A stretch of DNA of 64,000 bases from Xenorhabdus poinarii G6 (GCF_000968175.1 NZ_FO704551.1:2790001-2854000); one strand, 5' to 3'; shown: positions 44,456 to 54,317, numbered from the stretch's first letter. A program made the numbers and translations. The notes: generated by a model not told the origin, from the sequence alone.

Positions 44456-44521
44456 ACAATATCTGCTTTCAAAGGTGGGCAGATGTACCGCAAACAGGCG
44501 CTCCCTTTCAGGCTACGGGAG
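44456..44521. repeat. Structured repeat, copy C
   Basis: ATCTGC/GCAGAT (44461-44466, 44479-44484), CGC/GCG (44489-44491, 44498-44500), CTCCC/GGGAG (44501-44505, 44517-44521). It lies between topB and leader 5. The second TGATCC/GGATCA unit of copies A and B is not recognisable here. Confidence 0.7.
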
Positions 44522-44586
44522 TTTTCGGTGAATAACGGCATGATTGTTAAAGCATCCGCCCGAGCGTTCAATCCCTAATCCTATTT

Positions 44587-46583
44587 TCAGGCGGGTGAAT
44601 TTTCCCGGCGGGTTTTTCGCGAACCCATCACCATGCTGGCATTCAGCATCCCTTTGCATACCGGATAGCGGGTGCAGCCCCAGAACGGGGTTGTTTTTCC
44701 CGCCCGTTTTTGCATCGGGCCGCCACAGCGCGGGCACACCGGGGTTTTCGGCAGGGTAAACCGGATCGGCTGTGTTTTGCCCTTTTCCACTAAATGCACC
44801 AGCCATTGCGCCTGTTTCTGCATAAAGCCATCCAGTGTGGCCCGGCCCCGGGCAATGTCGTCCAGAGACTGTTCCCAGAGTGCCGTCATGCCCGGATGGG
44901 TCAGGACATCCGGCAGCCCGGTAATCAGCTCCTGCGCCAGCTGCGTTGCATGCAGGTTTTTCTTTTTTCGCACCAGTAACTGGCGTTGATACCTGCCCGG
45001 GTGGCCTCCGTGCCCAGCCCGGCACTTTCCCGCAGCACTTTTTTAAGCTGCGGATCGTGGATAAACGCGGCGGCATTTTTCATGGCGGCAATCAGCGTAC
45101 CTTCGGTAAAAGGCGCAGGCGGCCGGGTTTGCCGGGGCTGTATTTCTGCACGGAGTACCGGGCAGATTTCCTCTTTTTTCAGTGCAGGCAGCGCGGTATT
45201 GTCTTCCTGCTCCTGCGCCTGTTTTTCATCGGCAAACAGTGCCTTCCAGCCCGTGACCACACTGACCCGCCCTTTCGCCTGAAATACCTGCCCGCCGATA
45301 GTGAATGTCACCTCGGTCACATCCGTTTCCTGCGCAGGCAGAAACTGCGCCAGATAATACTGGCGGATCAACTGATAGACTTTTAATTCGTCCGCCGTCA
45401 GTTTTGTTATATCAAAGGCGTGGCGGGTCGGAATAATGGCATGGTGCGCCGTGATTTGGCTGTCATTCCAGACTCGGGAGAGAGTGCTGGCATCCAGCTG
45501 GCTGATAATGGCATTCATTGCAGGATCGGTACGGGTCAGCGCAGTGAACACGGCCGGAATGCCCTCCCGCATTGAAACAGGCAGATAACCGCAATCCGTG
45601 CGCGGATAAGTGGTCGCTTTATGAGTTTCATACAACGACTGGGCAATCGTCAGCACCTGACCGGCTCCCATTCCCCACTGACGGGAAGCCACCTGCTGAA
45701 GTGTCCCCAAATCAAAACAGAGTGGCGGCGGGGTTTTCTCCCGTTTCTGCGTGAGTTCAGTCACCACAGCATCTTGTGCCTGCTGACAACGCTGAACCAC
45801 ACTCTGCGCGACATCCTCCCGGATACAGCGTTTTTCTTCATCGCCATCGTCGGGCGCAGGCAGCCATTTAGCCCGAAAGCTAATGTCATCTTTTTGCAAT
45901 GCGGCCATCACCTGCCAGTAGGGTTTTGGCTCAAACCGGGCAATATCGTTGTCGCGATTAACGACCAGTGCCAGTGTCGGCGTCTGTACCCGCCCGATGG
46001 ACAGCACCTCACCAAATCCCTGTGCCTGAGCTTTCAGGGTATACAGGCGGGTCAGATTGATCCCCATCAGCCAGTCAGCCCGTGCCCGTGCCAGCCCGGC
46101 CTGCCAGAGCGGCGCGGTTTTCTCCCCCGGTAATATTGCGGCCAGTGCCTGCCGGATACTGGTTTCATCCAGTGCAGACAGCCACAGCCGCCTGACGGGA
46201 CCGGTGAAACGGCAGAATTCCAGCAGTTCACGGGCGATCACTTCCCCTTCACGGTCGGCATCGGTGGCGATAATCACTTCGTTGGCCTGTTTCAGTAACT
46301 GTCTGATCACCGCAAACTGATCAGCAGTCTCTTTCTTCACTGTCCATTGCCACTGTACAGGCAGTACCGGCAGGGGTTCCATGCGCCACGGCGGGCCGAA
46401 TTGTTCGCCATAGTGTTCGGGTGCAGCCATTTCCAGCAAATGCCCGATAGCCCAGGTGACAGTAATACTGTCGCCAAAGAGATAGCCCTGCCCGCGCTGC
46501 TTCATACCCAGCACCCGGGCGATATCTCTGGCCTGAGAGGGCTTTTCACATAAATACAGTGGTATATCACCCCCTTTCTTCAT
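44587..46583 (-). pseudogene. topB: DNA topoisomerase III TopB with a frameshift
   Basis: Type IA topoisomerase. From the ATG at 46583 the TOPRIM domain (LYLCEKPSQARDIARVLGM, ATDADREGE) and catalytic domain (TTYPRTDCGYLP with the active Tyr) are intact up to GLGTEATRAGI. The frame then breaks near 44986-44990 and continues in another frame as QRQLLVRKKKNLHATQLAQE to a C-terminal zinc finger (CPRCGGPMQKR...GCTRYPVC). One missing C explains the break, since it restores AGI-QRQLL. About 665 residues in total, as expected. Truncation removes the last 130 residues and probably weakens activity. Confidence 0.88.
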
Positions 46584-47292
46584 TCGGAATAACAGTGCGC
46601 AGGGGCGGTGAAAAATCAGAACGCAGCCGGCCCGACAGAATATCGGGTTCCGGCTCGCCCAGCCATTTAATGGCTTCAAGACCTGCCGGCGTTTTTTCCT
46701 CAATATCTGCGCGGGTCACCTTCAGGGGACGATAAGAGCGCACCAGACCATAAATCTGGCGGATCACCCGGCTGCCGTTATGCAGCAACGCATCCCGCTC
46801 TGAACGGGAAATAAAACCGTAATGAAAGGCCTGAAAGGTTTTCATTGCCAGCTGGTCATAGCCGACCAGCAGCCAGACACAGCGGTAACCCAGCGGAGAA
46901 TGACTGTAGACGCCGATATTCAGCGGTTCGACGGAGGAAACCGCAGATAACGTAACGTGTTCCGGCAAAGCATTCAGCGTCTCCTGCAAGGTGGCAATAC
47001 GCTGCTGAAGACTGGCCGATGCTGTTGCTAATGACTGTTCCAGTTTAATCAGCCAGCTGTCGGCATACGGGTTATCGGCAGCCGCATCCACACTGATGGT
47101 GCCCGCCCGTTTCATCACCTGTGGCATGCCGATAATGTCCGGGTATTGACGACGGCCGGTGATGTCTTCTTTTTTACGTCCTTCCCAGAGGCGGATGGCA
47201 TAGTGGGTATGGAGTTCAATGGTTAACGCGGATTTCAGTGCACCGGCACGACGGGGTGTTGGCGGTGCGGTTTTTTCGTCAGGTTCAGACAT
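46567..47292 (-). CDS. ICE protein TIGR03761 (PFL_4669 family)
   Basis: 241 residues from the ATG at 47292. GALKSALTIELHTHYAIRLW, DIIGMPQVMKRAGTISVDAA and GYRCVWLLVGYDQLAMKTFQ are signatures of this family. It always lies before topB; the role in ICE maintenance is not known. Its end overlaps the topB start by 17 bases. A perfect hairpin CCCATAAC/GTTATGGG lies upstream at 47361-47378. Confidence 0.78.
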   Translation of the reverse strand: MSEPDEKTAPPTPRRAGALKSALTIELHTHYAIRLWEGRKKEDITGRRQYPDIIGMPQVMKRAGTISVDAAADNPYADSWLIKLEQSLATASASLQQRIATLQETLNALPEHVTLSAVSSVEPLNIGVYSHSPLGYRCVWLLVGYDQLAMKTFQAFHYGFISRSERDALLHNGSRVIRQIYGLVRSYRPLKVTRADIEEKTPAGLEAIKWLGEPEPDILSGRLRSDFSPPLRTVIPNEERG

Positions 47293-47463
47293 AAAGAGCA
47301 ACTCCTGTTTAGGCAGTTTATGTCTGTAGAACTATCAAAGGAAAAGCGGGGTTCACTCAACCCATAACCAGTTATGGGAAAAAGGAAAAATAATCCATGT
47401 CATTCATTGTCAGAAAAGCGGTTTTCAGGCGGTGTTGACAACAAAGATTTGTTTGTTTTTTGA

Positions 47464-47488
47464 ACTTTGTTGGCACTGCCAACAAAGT
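47464..47488. repeat. 25-bp palindrome, copy 1
   Basis: Arms ACTTTGTTGGCA and TGCCAACAAAGT around one C, flanked by T-rich tracts. An identical copy lies at 47720-47744, and similarity extends to about 45 bases. A partial third copy (GTTGACAACAAAG) is near 47437. Confidence 0.85.
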
Positions 47489-47719
47489 CTGTTTTTTATA
47501 CAACATTGGCCTTAGTGAACCTCCCCAGACCCAATGAGCGACCAATGCCTCTCCCCGGCTATTCATATCAATCTGAAAAGCAGGCACCCGCCTCACTTCC
47601 CGAACCCGAGGGTTAGGGTTAAGGTTATTTCCTGATGTCGATGAAGAAAGCGTTAACGTTTTTACTGTTGCACCACATCGTTATTCCGTATCAAGGGATC
47701 AATGCTGTGTGTTTTTTAA

Positions 47720-47744
47720 ACTTTGTTGGCACTGCCAACAAAGT
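47720..47744. repeat. 25-bp palindrome, copy 2
   Basis: Identical to copy 1. It lies just past the stop of the STY4528-like gene and is followed by CTGTTTTTT on the plus strand, so it may also stop transcription. The 463-bp gap 47293-47755 holds no supported gene. Confidence 0.85.
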
Positions 47745-47755
47745 CTGTTTTTTAA

Positions 47756-48976
47756 TCAATCTGGATTTTGTTGATACTTCGCCAGCGTCAGTCGCTGACG
47801 GATATCTTTCACGACATTGCGCACATGGGCTTGGGAGGAAGGTGAAACCGGGCATTCTGTTTCCCGGATGAACACCACCTGCGTTTTAGCAGAGCCGGGC
47901 GTCGCAATAGTCGATTCAGCCTGGGCATACAGTTTTCCCTCCCGTGCCCGTTTCATCATGGTCAGCAGCCAGCCGACTGGATTGCCGATTTTGCCTGCAC
48001 GCAGCGCTCTGTCCAGACAATCCAAGACAATTTGAGCCTGTTCAGCGGGCAGTGACTGTAATTGACTGGTCAGCATGGTGACATCTTCCGGCTCCAGTTG
48101 TCGGCAAAGTCCTTCTGGCAGAAAAATAACGGGCTGGGGATCTACGTATGTTTTTTTATTCACACTCTGTGTGAAAGAACGTACATAACGGTTCGGTTTA
48201 GTGAAACTACTACAATCCAATGATTTTACACTGAGTTCGGAAACCGAATTCCGCTTATTGGATGCCTCTTTTGGTCTCAGTTCGGTTTCCGAATCCGGTG
48301 CCATTTCCCTGAGTTCGGTGTGCTGTTTTGCTTGTTGAAGTGCCTGCCTCATAACCCTTTGCTGTGGTGTCTGTACCGCATTCAACCGCGCTTCCAGTAA
48401 GCAAATATAGCTATGCCGATGACGCATCATTTGATCCTCCTTAATGTCAGTCAGTACCGACCAGGCCGTCTGGCTGATCGTGCGGTTTTTACTGCGACAG
48501 GCTTCTGCCACGGTATCCAACCAGTGAGGATCAAGCATTTCGGCATCGCGACAGGTCAGCGGCTCATCATGCTGGGCATAGATATTCCCCCGCACCCGTC
48601 CGTGTTCATCCCGAATGCGCTTGCATAAACTCAGCCAACCGGTTATTCGCAACATCAGCAGTACCCGGCTGACGGTTTCACGCGAGGCCTTGCCTTTATA
48701 GGGCGAGGCCAGCAGCACCTGCAATTCATCGTAGCTGGGAAAAACCGCCCCTTCATTTTGTTGTGCATACAAACGGATCATCATCCAGCCCGTTTTATCC
48801 AGCGGTGACAGGCGATCATCCAACAGCAGGCCGCGGGGATAGGCATCCTGAAGGTTCCCCATAAACAGCAAACCACTGCGCAGCTGCGAAACGTCATCGT
48901 CGCTGCGTTGTTTCAGACGCTTTTTCATCTTGGCCATGGTGTGTGCAATTAGGCTGTCTGCTGACAGGTTTATCAT
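47756..48976 (-). CDS. STY4528-family ICE replication protein
   Basis: 406 residues from the ATG at 48976 (SD AAAGGGA). DVSQLRSGLLFMGNLQDAYP, LDDRLSPLDKTGWMMIRLYA and a winged-helix-like region (GKASRETVSRVLLMLRITGW) are typical. The family is predicted to act in replication initiation because of its place with dnaB, parA and topB. The middle (about 240-290) is a variable linker. Confidence 0.75.
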   Translation of the reverse strand: MINLSADSLIAHTMAKMKKRLKQRSDDDVSQLRSGLLFMGNLQDAYPRGLLLDDRLSPLDKTGWMMIRLYAQQNEGAVFPSYDELQVLLASPYKGKASRETVSRVLLMLRITGWLSLCKRIRDEHGRVRGNIYAQHDEPLTCRDAEMLDPHWLDTVAEACRSKNRTISQTAWSVLTDIKEDQMMRHRHSYICLLEARLNAVQTPQQRVMRQALQQAKQHTELREMAPDSETELRPKEASNKRNSVSELSVKSLDCSSFTKPNRYVRSFTQSVNKKTYVDPQPVIFLPEGLCRQLEPEDVTMLTSQLQSLPAEQAQIVLDCLDRALRAGKIGNPVGWLLTMMKRAREGKLYAQAESTIATPGSAKTQVVFIRETECPVSPSSQAHVRNVVKDIRQRLTLAKYQQNPD

Positions 48977-49085
48977 GATCCCTTTTCTCCGGCTGGTGTC
49001 TTTCACTATCATCAGCAAAAAATAATGTCAGGGCTGCACCCTGTGGCGTTGCACAAGGCGCAGAATGACACGACTTCCGTGACTG

Positions 49086-49343
49086 TTACGATTTACGAAT
49101 TTCCTTGTTGTAGCGTTCGTGGTGCATCAGTTCCCACGATTGCCCGCTATCACGGCTTAACAACCGCCAAAACACGCCCACATTGATTTTCAGATACCCG
49201 GTGCCTTTTTCCTTCAGCCGGACGTAATTACGCTGACCCCGCCGATAACACAGCACCTGATATTGCGCCTTACGCCGAAAGGACAGCGGTGCCGTCAGCG
49301 GCGCATGCAGGCCGGGCATGATTTCCGTTAATTTTCCTGACAT
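49086..49343 (-). CDS. Small protein, possibly ParE-like
   Basis: 85 residues from the ATG at 49343 (SD AGGAAAC). LSFRRKAQYQVLCYRRGQRN and FWRLLSRDSGQSWELMHHER are seen in small proteins of this ICE class that are sometimes annotated as ParE-like toxins. I see no adjacent antitoxin, and that functional label is weak. Confidence 0.5.
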   Translation of the reverse strand: MSGKLTEIMPGLHAPLTAPLSFRRKAQYQVLCYRRGQRNYVRLKEKGTGYLKINVGVFWRLLSRDSGQSWELMHHERYNKEIRKS

Positions 49344-49405
49344 CGTTTCCTGTATGATCCGTTTTAGGCCTGTTTTTTCACGGTGCCCGAACCGGGGGCA
49401 CCTTG

Positions 49406-49945
49406 TTACTGCCACTCTTTGACGGCATTCCAGACGGAAGTCAGCGAAATATCATGATGCTCCGCCACATCCATCATGATATCCAGTCCCTCGGCACTGT
49501 CCGCATCCCTTATCTTTGCCGCCTGCCAGCGCTGCCACAGGTCACTGTTTTCCGCTTCCGTCAGTACCGACACCCGCCCTGACTTCACAGCAATACCGGC
49601 AATACGCCGGCGCGCCGCCACTTCCAGACTGGACAGGCCAAAAAAATAGTGCATCAGATCAATCGAACCACTGAGTTCCAGTGCCCGGTCAATGCGCTGC
49701 ATCCGCTGCTGCTCGATACGCGCCTGATGTAAAATGCGGGCCAGATTGGCGTGATGAATTTGCACACTCAGCACCGATACCGGGCTGTTGCCCAGATAAT
49801 GTAAATCCTCAATCGTCAGGCTCTGTAACATCAGCATCTCCGAGGGTGCCAGCCCCAGTGCTTCGCAACGGCGGATATAGCCGTTCTTCAAATCCATCAC
49901 CAACTGCAACAACAGGCTGTTGGTCGCTTGCGATAAATGATTCAT
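49406..49945 (-). CDS. DUF2857-domain ICE protein (STY4526-like)
   Basis: 179 residues. SEMLMLQSLTIEDLHYLGNS and SIDLMHYFFGLSSLEVAARR are conserved blocks of DUF2857. It sits between parB and the STY4528-like gene as in SPI-7. Late helices may form a helix-turn-helix, so it could regulate ICE genes, but this is not shown. Confidence 0.75.
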   Translation of the reverse strand: MNHLSQATNSLLLQLVMDLKNGYIRRCEALGLAPSEMLMLQSLTIEDLHYLGNSPVSVLSVQIHHANLARILHQARIEQQRMQRIDRALELSGSIDLMHYFFGLSSLEVAARRRIAGIAVKSGRVSVLTEAENSDLWQRWQAAKIRDADSAEGLDIMMDVAEHHDISLTSVWNAVKEWQ

Positions 49946-50025
49946 ACACTTCCTCCATTATCAGGCCAGTCAAAACACAATGAATGAGCAACACACTGAA
50001 AAGCAGGCACCCCGGACCGGTATCG

Positions 50026-51624
50026 CTACATCGCCAACATCTCCGGCACCATTTCACGCTGAAGTTCACGCAGGCGGCGGATAATCCGCAGCAGCCGCAA
50101 AAACTTCACGGTCTGACTGTCATCCAGCAAGGGCATTGCCTCCCTTTCGGCAGTCCCGAGCAGAACGGCAGTCAGCGTCAATGCATAACGGTCAGTAGAA
50201 ATCTCCCCGGTCAGGGAGTGCAATAAACAGGAAAAAGGATGAATATCCTGCCCCTCAATCAGGCAAAATCCCGCCGACCGTTCATCCGATACCGGCAGCA
50301 AATCACGGTCACAGCCCATCACTTCGGCCAGTTCAAACGCCAGGCGAAACGCCATATTTTGCAGATGTTCGATATCGTCCTGCATCGGGGAGATGTGCCA
50401 GACGGAACTGACCGGCTCCAGCCCGGCCCGGGCAAAATGAAGATTGTCAGCTTCAGATGCAGACAGTTCCGGTTCAGGTGAACTCTCCGGCTGATAAGGC
50501 GGGATCACCGGATTGTTTCGGGAAGATGAGGCAGGTGCGATAGCCTTATCAACCGGAGCGCATGTTGTCTTTGATGCCGGTACCACATCCGTGGCGGGTT
50601 GAGCAAGGATGCCTGGATTCGATCCCCTGTCTGACGCTCGGTTCTGATCCCCTTGATTCATCTCAGGCGCTGCCGTTTCGGGCTGTTCCGGTACAGGGTC
50701 AGGATCAAACGTGGCGGCCTGTTCACCAAAAAGCTGGCGACGGTTATTTTCCTTCGGATCGAGTTCCAGTATCCAGCGGTCATAATTCAGCTGCGGATGC
50801 GGCAGAGCCTGCAATAAATCCCCAATCAGTTCATCAAGGAACATCTCCGGTGCCCAGTCTTCCTGTGCATCAAACTTGCGGCAACAGGTTCCAAAGACGT
50901 CATCAAAGGTGACGGCAGGTTCCGGGTTTATACTGAAGATATATTGCTGCCAGACAGCCTCGGCATTCTGACGCAGCATCAATAAAGGGCGTATCTGAGG
51001 CGTTCCCAGCCCGGACGCCAGCAGATTCGGCATCCACGGATACAGGTATCGCACCGTATCCTCCATCCGGCTGATATGGCTGGCACTGACGGGAAAACCG
51101 GCAGCATTCAGCTGCGCAGACAATTCACGCAATGTGATCCTTTTTTGCTTTTGCTCTTCGTAAATGGCTCTGGCCTTGCTGATCCCTAACGCTTTTTCAA
51201 TAAAACTCAGGTCGCCCCGCAGTTCATTTTCCGCCAGATGGCCAATCACGCACTGCAACCGCCCCGGCCACGGTTTAAACAGACAGTGAATACGGTAAAA
51301 CCGCTCCTCCCCGGTTTCCTGCCACAGTTCAGACAAAATCTGATAGCGGGTATTACCGCCATCGCTGAAAATATATGCCGCCTCGCCTTGCGGATCGCGG
51401 GTGACTTTCGGCACCGTATCCAGCCCACGGGCTTTGATGGAGGCTTTGATATCGTCAAAGCGCGGATTACGGCTAGTGCGGGGGTTATCCGGGTTGGGGC
51501 GGAGTTGATCGAGCGTCAGTACCATCGGCATTTCCGACGCTGGGAGCGCTTCATGACCTGTCGCAGCAGCCTGACGCCCTTGCTGTAACAGAGCATGACC
51601 TAAATTGTGGTGTTTACCTGTCAT
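50026..51624 (-). CDS. ParB-family partition protein (PFGI-1 class)
   Basis: 532 residues. The N-terminal ParB/Srx nuclease-like domain has LDQLRPNPDNPRTSRNPRF and FSDGGNTRYQIL. It is followed by NELRGDLSFIEKALGISKAR and a KorB-like helix-turn-helix (RITLRELSAQLNAAGFPVSA). The C-terminal half is a Pro/Glu-rich linker and an unknown domain. With ParA it should stabilise the excised element. It ends a few bases past the DUF2857 gene and begins four bases after dnaB. Confidence 0.85.
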   Translation of the reverse strand: MTGKHHNLGHALLQQGRQAAATGHEALPASEMPMVLTLDQLRPNPDNPRTSRNPRFDDIKASIKARGLDTVPKVTRDPQGEAAYIFSDGGNTRYQILSELWQETGEERFYRIHCLFKPWPGRLQCVIGHLAENELRGDLSFIEKALGISKARAIYEEQKQKRITLRELSAQLNAAGFPVSASHISRMEDTVRYLYPWMPNLLASGLGTPQIRPLLMLRQNAEAVWQQYIFSINPEPAVTFDDVFGTCCRKFDAQEDWAPEMFLDELIGDLLQALPHPQLNYDRWILELDPKENNRRQLFGEQAATFDPDPVPEQPETAAPEMNQGDQNRASDRGSNPGILAQPATDVVPASKTTCAPVDKAIAPASSSRNNPVIPPYQPESSPEPELSASEADNLHFARAGLEPVSSVWHISPMQDDIEHLQNMAFRLAFELAEVMGCDRDLLPVSDERSAGFCLIEGQDIHPFSCLLHSLTGEISTDRYALTLTAVLLGTAEREAMPLLDDSQTVKFLRLLRIIRRLRELQREMVPEMLAM

Positions 51625-51627
51625 CGC

Positions 51628-52995
51628 TTACCGCCCCTCCCCGCCAGATATATCCTGAAAACGGGTGTACTGACCGTTAAATTGCACACGCACCGTGCCC
51701 GTGGGTCCCTGACGCTGTTTACCGATGATGATTTCGGCAATACCTGCATCCGAGGAATCCGGGTGATAAACTTCATCGCGATAGAGGTGCAATATCAGGT
51801 CGGCATCCTGCTCCAGCGAGCCGGAATCCCGTAAGTCACCGTTATTGGGACGTTTATCGGGACGATTTTCGACTTGTCGATTAAGCTGGGACAGCGCCAG
51901 CACCGGGCAGTCCAGCTCTTTGCCCAACGCTTTCAGGCTGCGGGAAATCTCGGCAATCTCCTGTGTCCGGTTTTCCTGGCCGGGCGCATTCATCAACTGG
52001 AGATAATCCACCATAATCAGGGCGGGTTTACCGTATTTGCGGGTATAGCGGCGTGCGCGGGCACGCAGTAACGCGGGCGTCTGATGACTGCAATCATCGA
52101 TAACCAGCCGCTGATCCCAGCGGGAAAACTGATCCAGGCTCTGGCTGATGCGTCCCCACTGCTCATCATCCAGTATCCCGCTACGCAGAGCACTCAGGGA
52201 AACCCCGCCTTCCATGGCGGTGAGACGCAACATCAGTTGTGCCATCGGCATTTCCAGACTGAAAATCTGCACCACCGCATTTTCCTGATGACGCAGGGCA
52301 CCGAGGCAACAGGCCAGCCCCAGAGCGGTTTTGCCCATTGATGGACGGGCGGCCAGCAAAATGAGATCACCGGCCTGCAAGCCGCACGTTTTTTCATCCA
52401 GCAGCTGAAATCCGGTGGGGGTGCCGGTTATTCCGTTACTGCCCTGTATGCGTTCCAGATGGGTGATCAGACTGTCAGCCCCCTGCAACAGGGTCATTTC
52501 CTGCTGCTGCCGGGCTGCCCCCTTTTCCGCCAGATTAAACAGCTGGCTTTCCGCCTGCGCAATCAGCGTCTCTGACTGGATAGTCGGCTGAAAGACGTCC
52601 GCGCTGAGGGATTTTCCCAGCGCCAGTAACTGACGTAACCGGCTTTTTTCTGCCACAATACGGGCATACTCTTCAATATTGGCAGCACTCGGCGTGTTTT
52701 TACACACTTCGGCCACATAGGCAAAACCGCCAGCCTGCTCGATTTGCCCGCGTTGGGTCAGCCTGTCGGTCAGGGTGATCAGGTCAAACGGGCTGTTTTT
52801 TTCGCTCAGTTCAGCGATGGCCTGGAACAGTATCCGGTGTGCCGGGAAGTAAAAGTCGTCGGCAACCAGTAACAATACCACCGTATCCCAGCGATCATTT
52901 TCCAGCACCAGACCACCCAGTACCCCGACTTCGGCATACGCATAGCTGGGTGCCTCTTCGCTGATGACCTTCAATTGTTCATGCGTCATTCCCAT
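51628..52995 (-). CDS. dnaB: Replicative DNA helicase DnaB, ICE copy
   Basis: 455 residues from the ATG at 52995 (SD GGAGG). N-terminal helical domain (VGVLGGLVLENDRWDTV), then RecA-type ATPase with Walker A ARPSMGKT near 220, Walker B ALIMVDYLQLM near 325 and the DnaB arginine and Q-loop regions (LSQLNRQVENRPDKRP, DSGSLEQDADLI). No intein. It likely drives autonomous replication of the excised ICE. Overlaps the preceding gene by 17 bases. Confidence 0.92.
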   Translation of the reverse strand: MGMTHEQLKVISEEAPSYAYAEVGVLGGLVLENDRWDTVVLLLVADDFYFPAHRILFQAIAELSEKNSPFDLITLTDRLTQRGQIEQAGGFAYVAEVCKNTPSAANIEEYARIVAEKSRLRQLLALGKSLSADVFQPTIQSETLIAQAESQLFNLAEKGAARQQQEMTLLQGADSLITHLERIQGSNGITGTPTGFQLLDEKTCGLQAGDLILLAARPSMGKTALGLACCLGALRHQENAVVQIFSLEMPMAQLMLRLTAMEGGVSLSALRSGILDDEQWGRISQSLDQFSRWDQRLVIDDCSHQTPALLRARARRYTRKYGKPALIMVDYLQLMNAPGQENRTQEIAEISRSLKALGKELDCPVLALSQLNRQVENRPDKRPNNGDLRDSGSLEQDADLILHLYRDEVYHPDSSDAGIAEIIIGKQRQGPTGTVRVQFNGQYTRFQDISGGEGR

Positions 52996-53368
52996 CGGCG
53001 GCCTCCTGACTGACCGCATTCAGGGCGGCGATTAAACGTTGTTGCAGATGAGGCGCAGAAACCCAGAACAACACCTCTTTTCCGGTCAGATATTGCGGCT
53101 GGCCATTTTCCCAGCCACATTCCAGCAAGGCTAAATCCGGAAATGCCTCAGGGCGCATGGCCTGCCTGCGCAGCTCCGCTTCATGACGGGGATAATAGTG
53201 CTCTACTTCATTCGGAGACACATCGAGAATAACGGGTAACAGCAGCTGAAGTTTCGCCTGTGCGGTTTCACGATCCGGCGCATCCACAAAAACAAACCAT
53301 TCATCATCACTGAACAATAATTCAACCGTCTCATAACGAAAGCAGACGGCACGCCAGATAACATTCAT
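52979..53368 (-). CDS. Hypothetical protein between parA and dnaB
   Basis: 129 residues, acidic, no recognised domain (ETVELLFSDDEWFVFVDAPD, then LALLECGWENGQPQYL). It overlaps parA and dnaB, so it belongs to the same operon. Genes of this size at this place are usual in SPI-7-type elements; function unknown. Confidence 0.6.
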   Translation of the reverse strand: MNVIWRAVCFRYETVELLFSDDEWFVFVDAPDRETAQAKLQLLLPVILDVSPNEVEHYYPRHEAELRRQAMRPEAFPDLALLECGWENGQPQYLTGKEVLFWVSAPHLQQRLIAALNAVSQEAADGNDA

Positions 53369-54261
53369 TGCGCCTCTCCCGTCGGTTGCTCAATCAGTAC
53401 CGCATCGAATTTTTCTGCCCATAAGGGCACTAACTCGCAGGCAAGGCGATGCATGGTGATCGCCGCCGCCGGGCTTTTACGGGGGGTTTTGTATTCCAGC
53501 CGATGCACGGGCTGGGCACGGACATGCCCCAGTTTGTAGATATCCAGCAGGTCTATCCGGGTGTCCAGCAGTTGGTAAACCTGCCTGCCGCCCAGTGCGG
53601 AAGTGTCATAGCGCTGATTACGGATAATATCGGTCAGTTCACTCAGCGTATCCCGATCAAGGTTCGTTCCTTCTACCCCGTTGACCAGTATCTGAATAGT
53701 CGGCAAACGGACACCGTAGTTTTCAAAAGGCCGGAGCCGGATCAGCATCCGCAGGGTGCCACGCAGAAATTCACGGACGTCGGGTAAAATGGGCTTGATA
53801 ACGCCCAGCACGCCCTGCGTAGCCGCCAGTACAACCAGTTCGCTCATTACGCCGGTCGCCCCTTTGGAATCAATGAAAATAATATCGTACTGACTGAAGA
53901 GAGGGTGTTGCAGGACATTGCGCAGGCGTAAACGGCCGTCGGGTGCATGCAGCATCGCGGTTGGCAGGAGTTCATCCGGATCGTTGGAGATCAGGATATC
54001 CAGATTGTTGATGGTCGAACGGGAAATGATCTGCTCAGGCTGATTCAGATCCACCGTCTGCATCAGTAATTCATACAGCCCGGCGGGGGCTTCGTAGTCC
54101 AGAGGAAAAATACTGCTGGCTGTGGGTTGCGAATAATCCGCATCAATCAGAAGAACACGAAAACCGGCATCAGCAAAAAAGCCGGCCAGATTAGCTGCGT
54201 GGGTCGATTTACCTTCGCCCCCTTTGGGGGAAATTATGGGAAGAATTATCATTTTGCGCAC
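53365..54261 (-). CDS. parA: ParA-family partition ATPase
   Basis: 298 residues with the deviant Walker A SPKGGEGKSTHAANLAG near residue 11, the switch LLIDADYSQPTASSIF and the Walker B IIFIDSKGATGV. It works with ParB to retain the element and is the terminal gene at the right end in this ICE family. The right attachment repeat begins 57 bases upstream of its start. Confidence 0.9.
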   Translation of the reverse strand: MRKMIILPIISPKGGEGKSTHAANLAGFFADAGFRVLLIDADYSQPTASSIFPLDYEAPAGLYELLMQTVDLNQPEQIISRSTINNLDILISNDPDELLPTAMLHAPDGRLRLRNVLQHPLFSQYDIIFIDSKGATGVMSELVVLAATQGVLGVIKPILPDVREFLRGTLRMLIRLRPFENYGVRLPTIQILVNGVEGTNLDRDTLSELTDIIRNQRYDTSALGGRQVYQLLDTRIDLLDIYKLGHVRAQPVHRLEYKTPRKSPAAAITMHRLACELVPLWAEKFDAVLIEQPTGEAQ

Positions 54262-54317
54262 CAGAATCGGTACACAAAGTAATAAGAATTACACTATTAA
54301 CATTTTTTCAACTTAGG

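Noticed and set aside
44513..45076. Minus-strand frame overlapping the topB break
   Set aside because: It is an alternative frame of the topB C-terminal region; the real continuation after the frameshift is the frame with the zinc finger.
47372..47596. 74-residue frame in the repeat-containing gap
   Set aside because: It covers palindrome copy 1 and low-complexity T-rich sequence; no SD and no recognised domain.
47464..47744. CRISPR array from the repeated palindromes
   Set aside because: Only two full copies 256 bases apart, no regular spacers and no cas genes.
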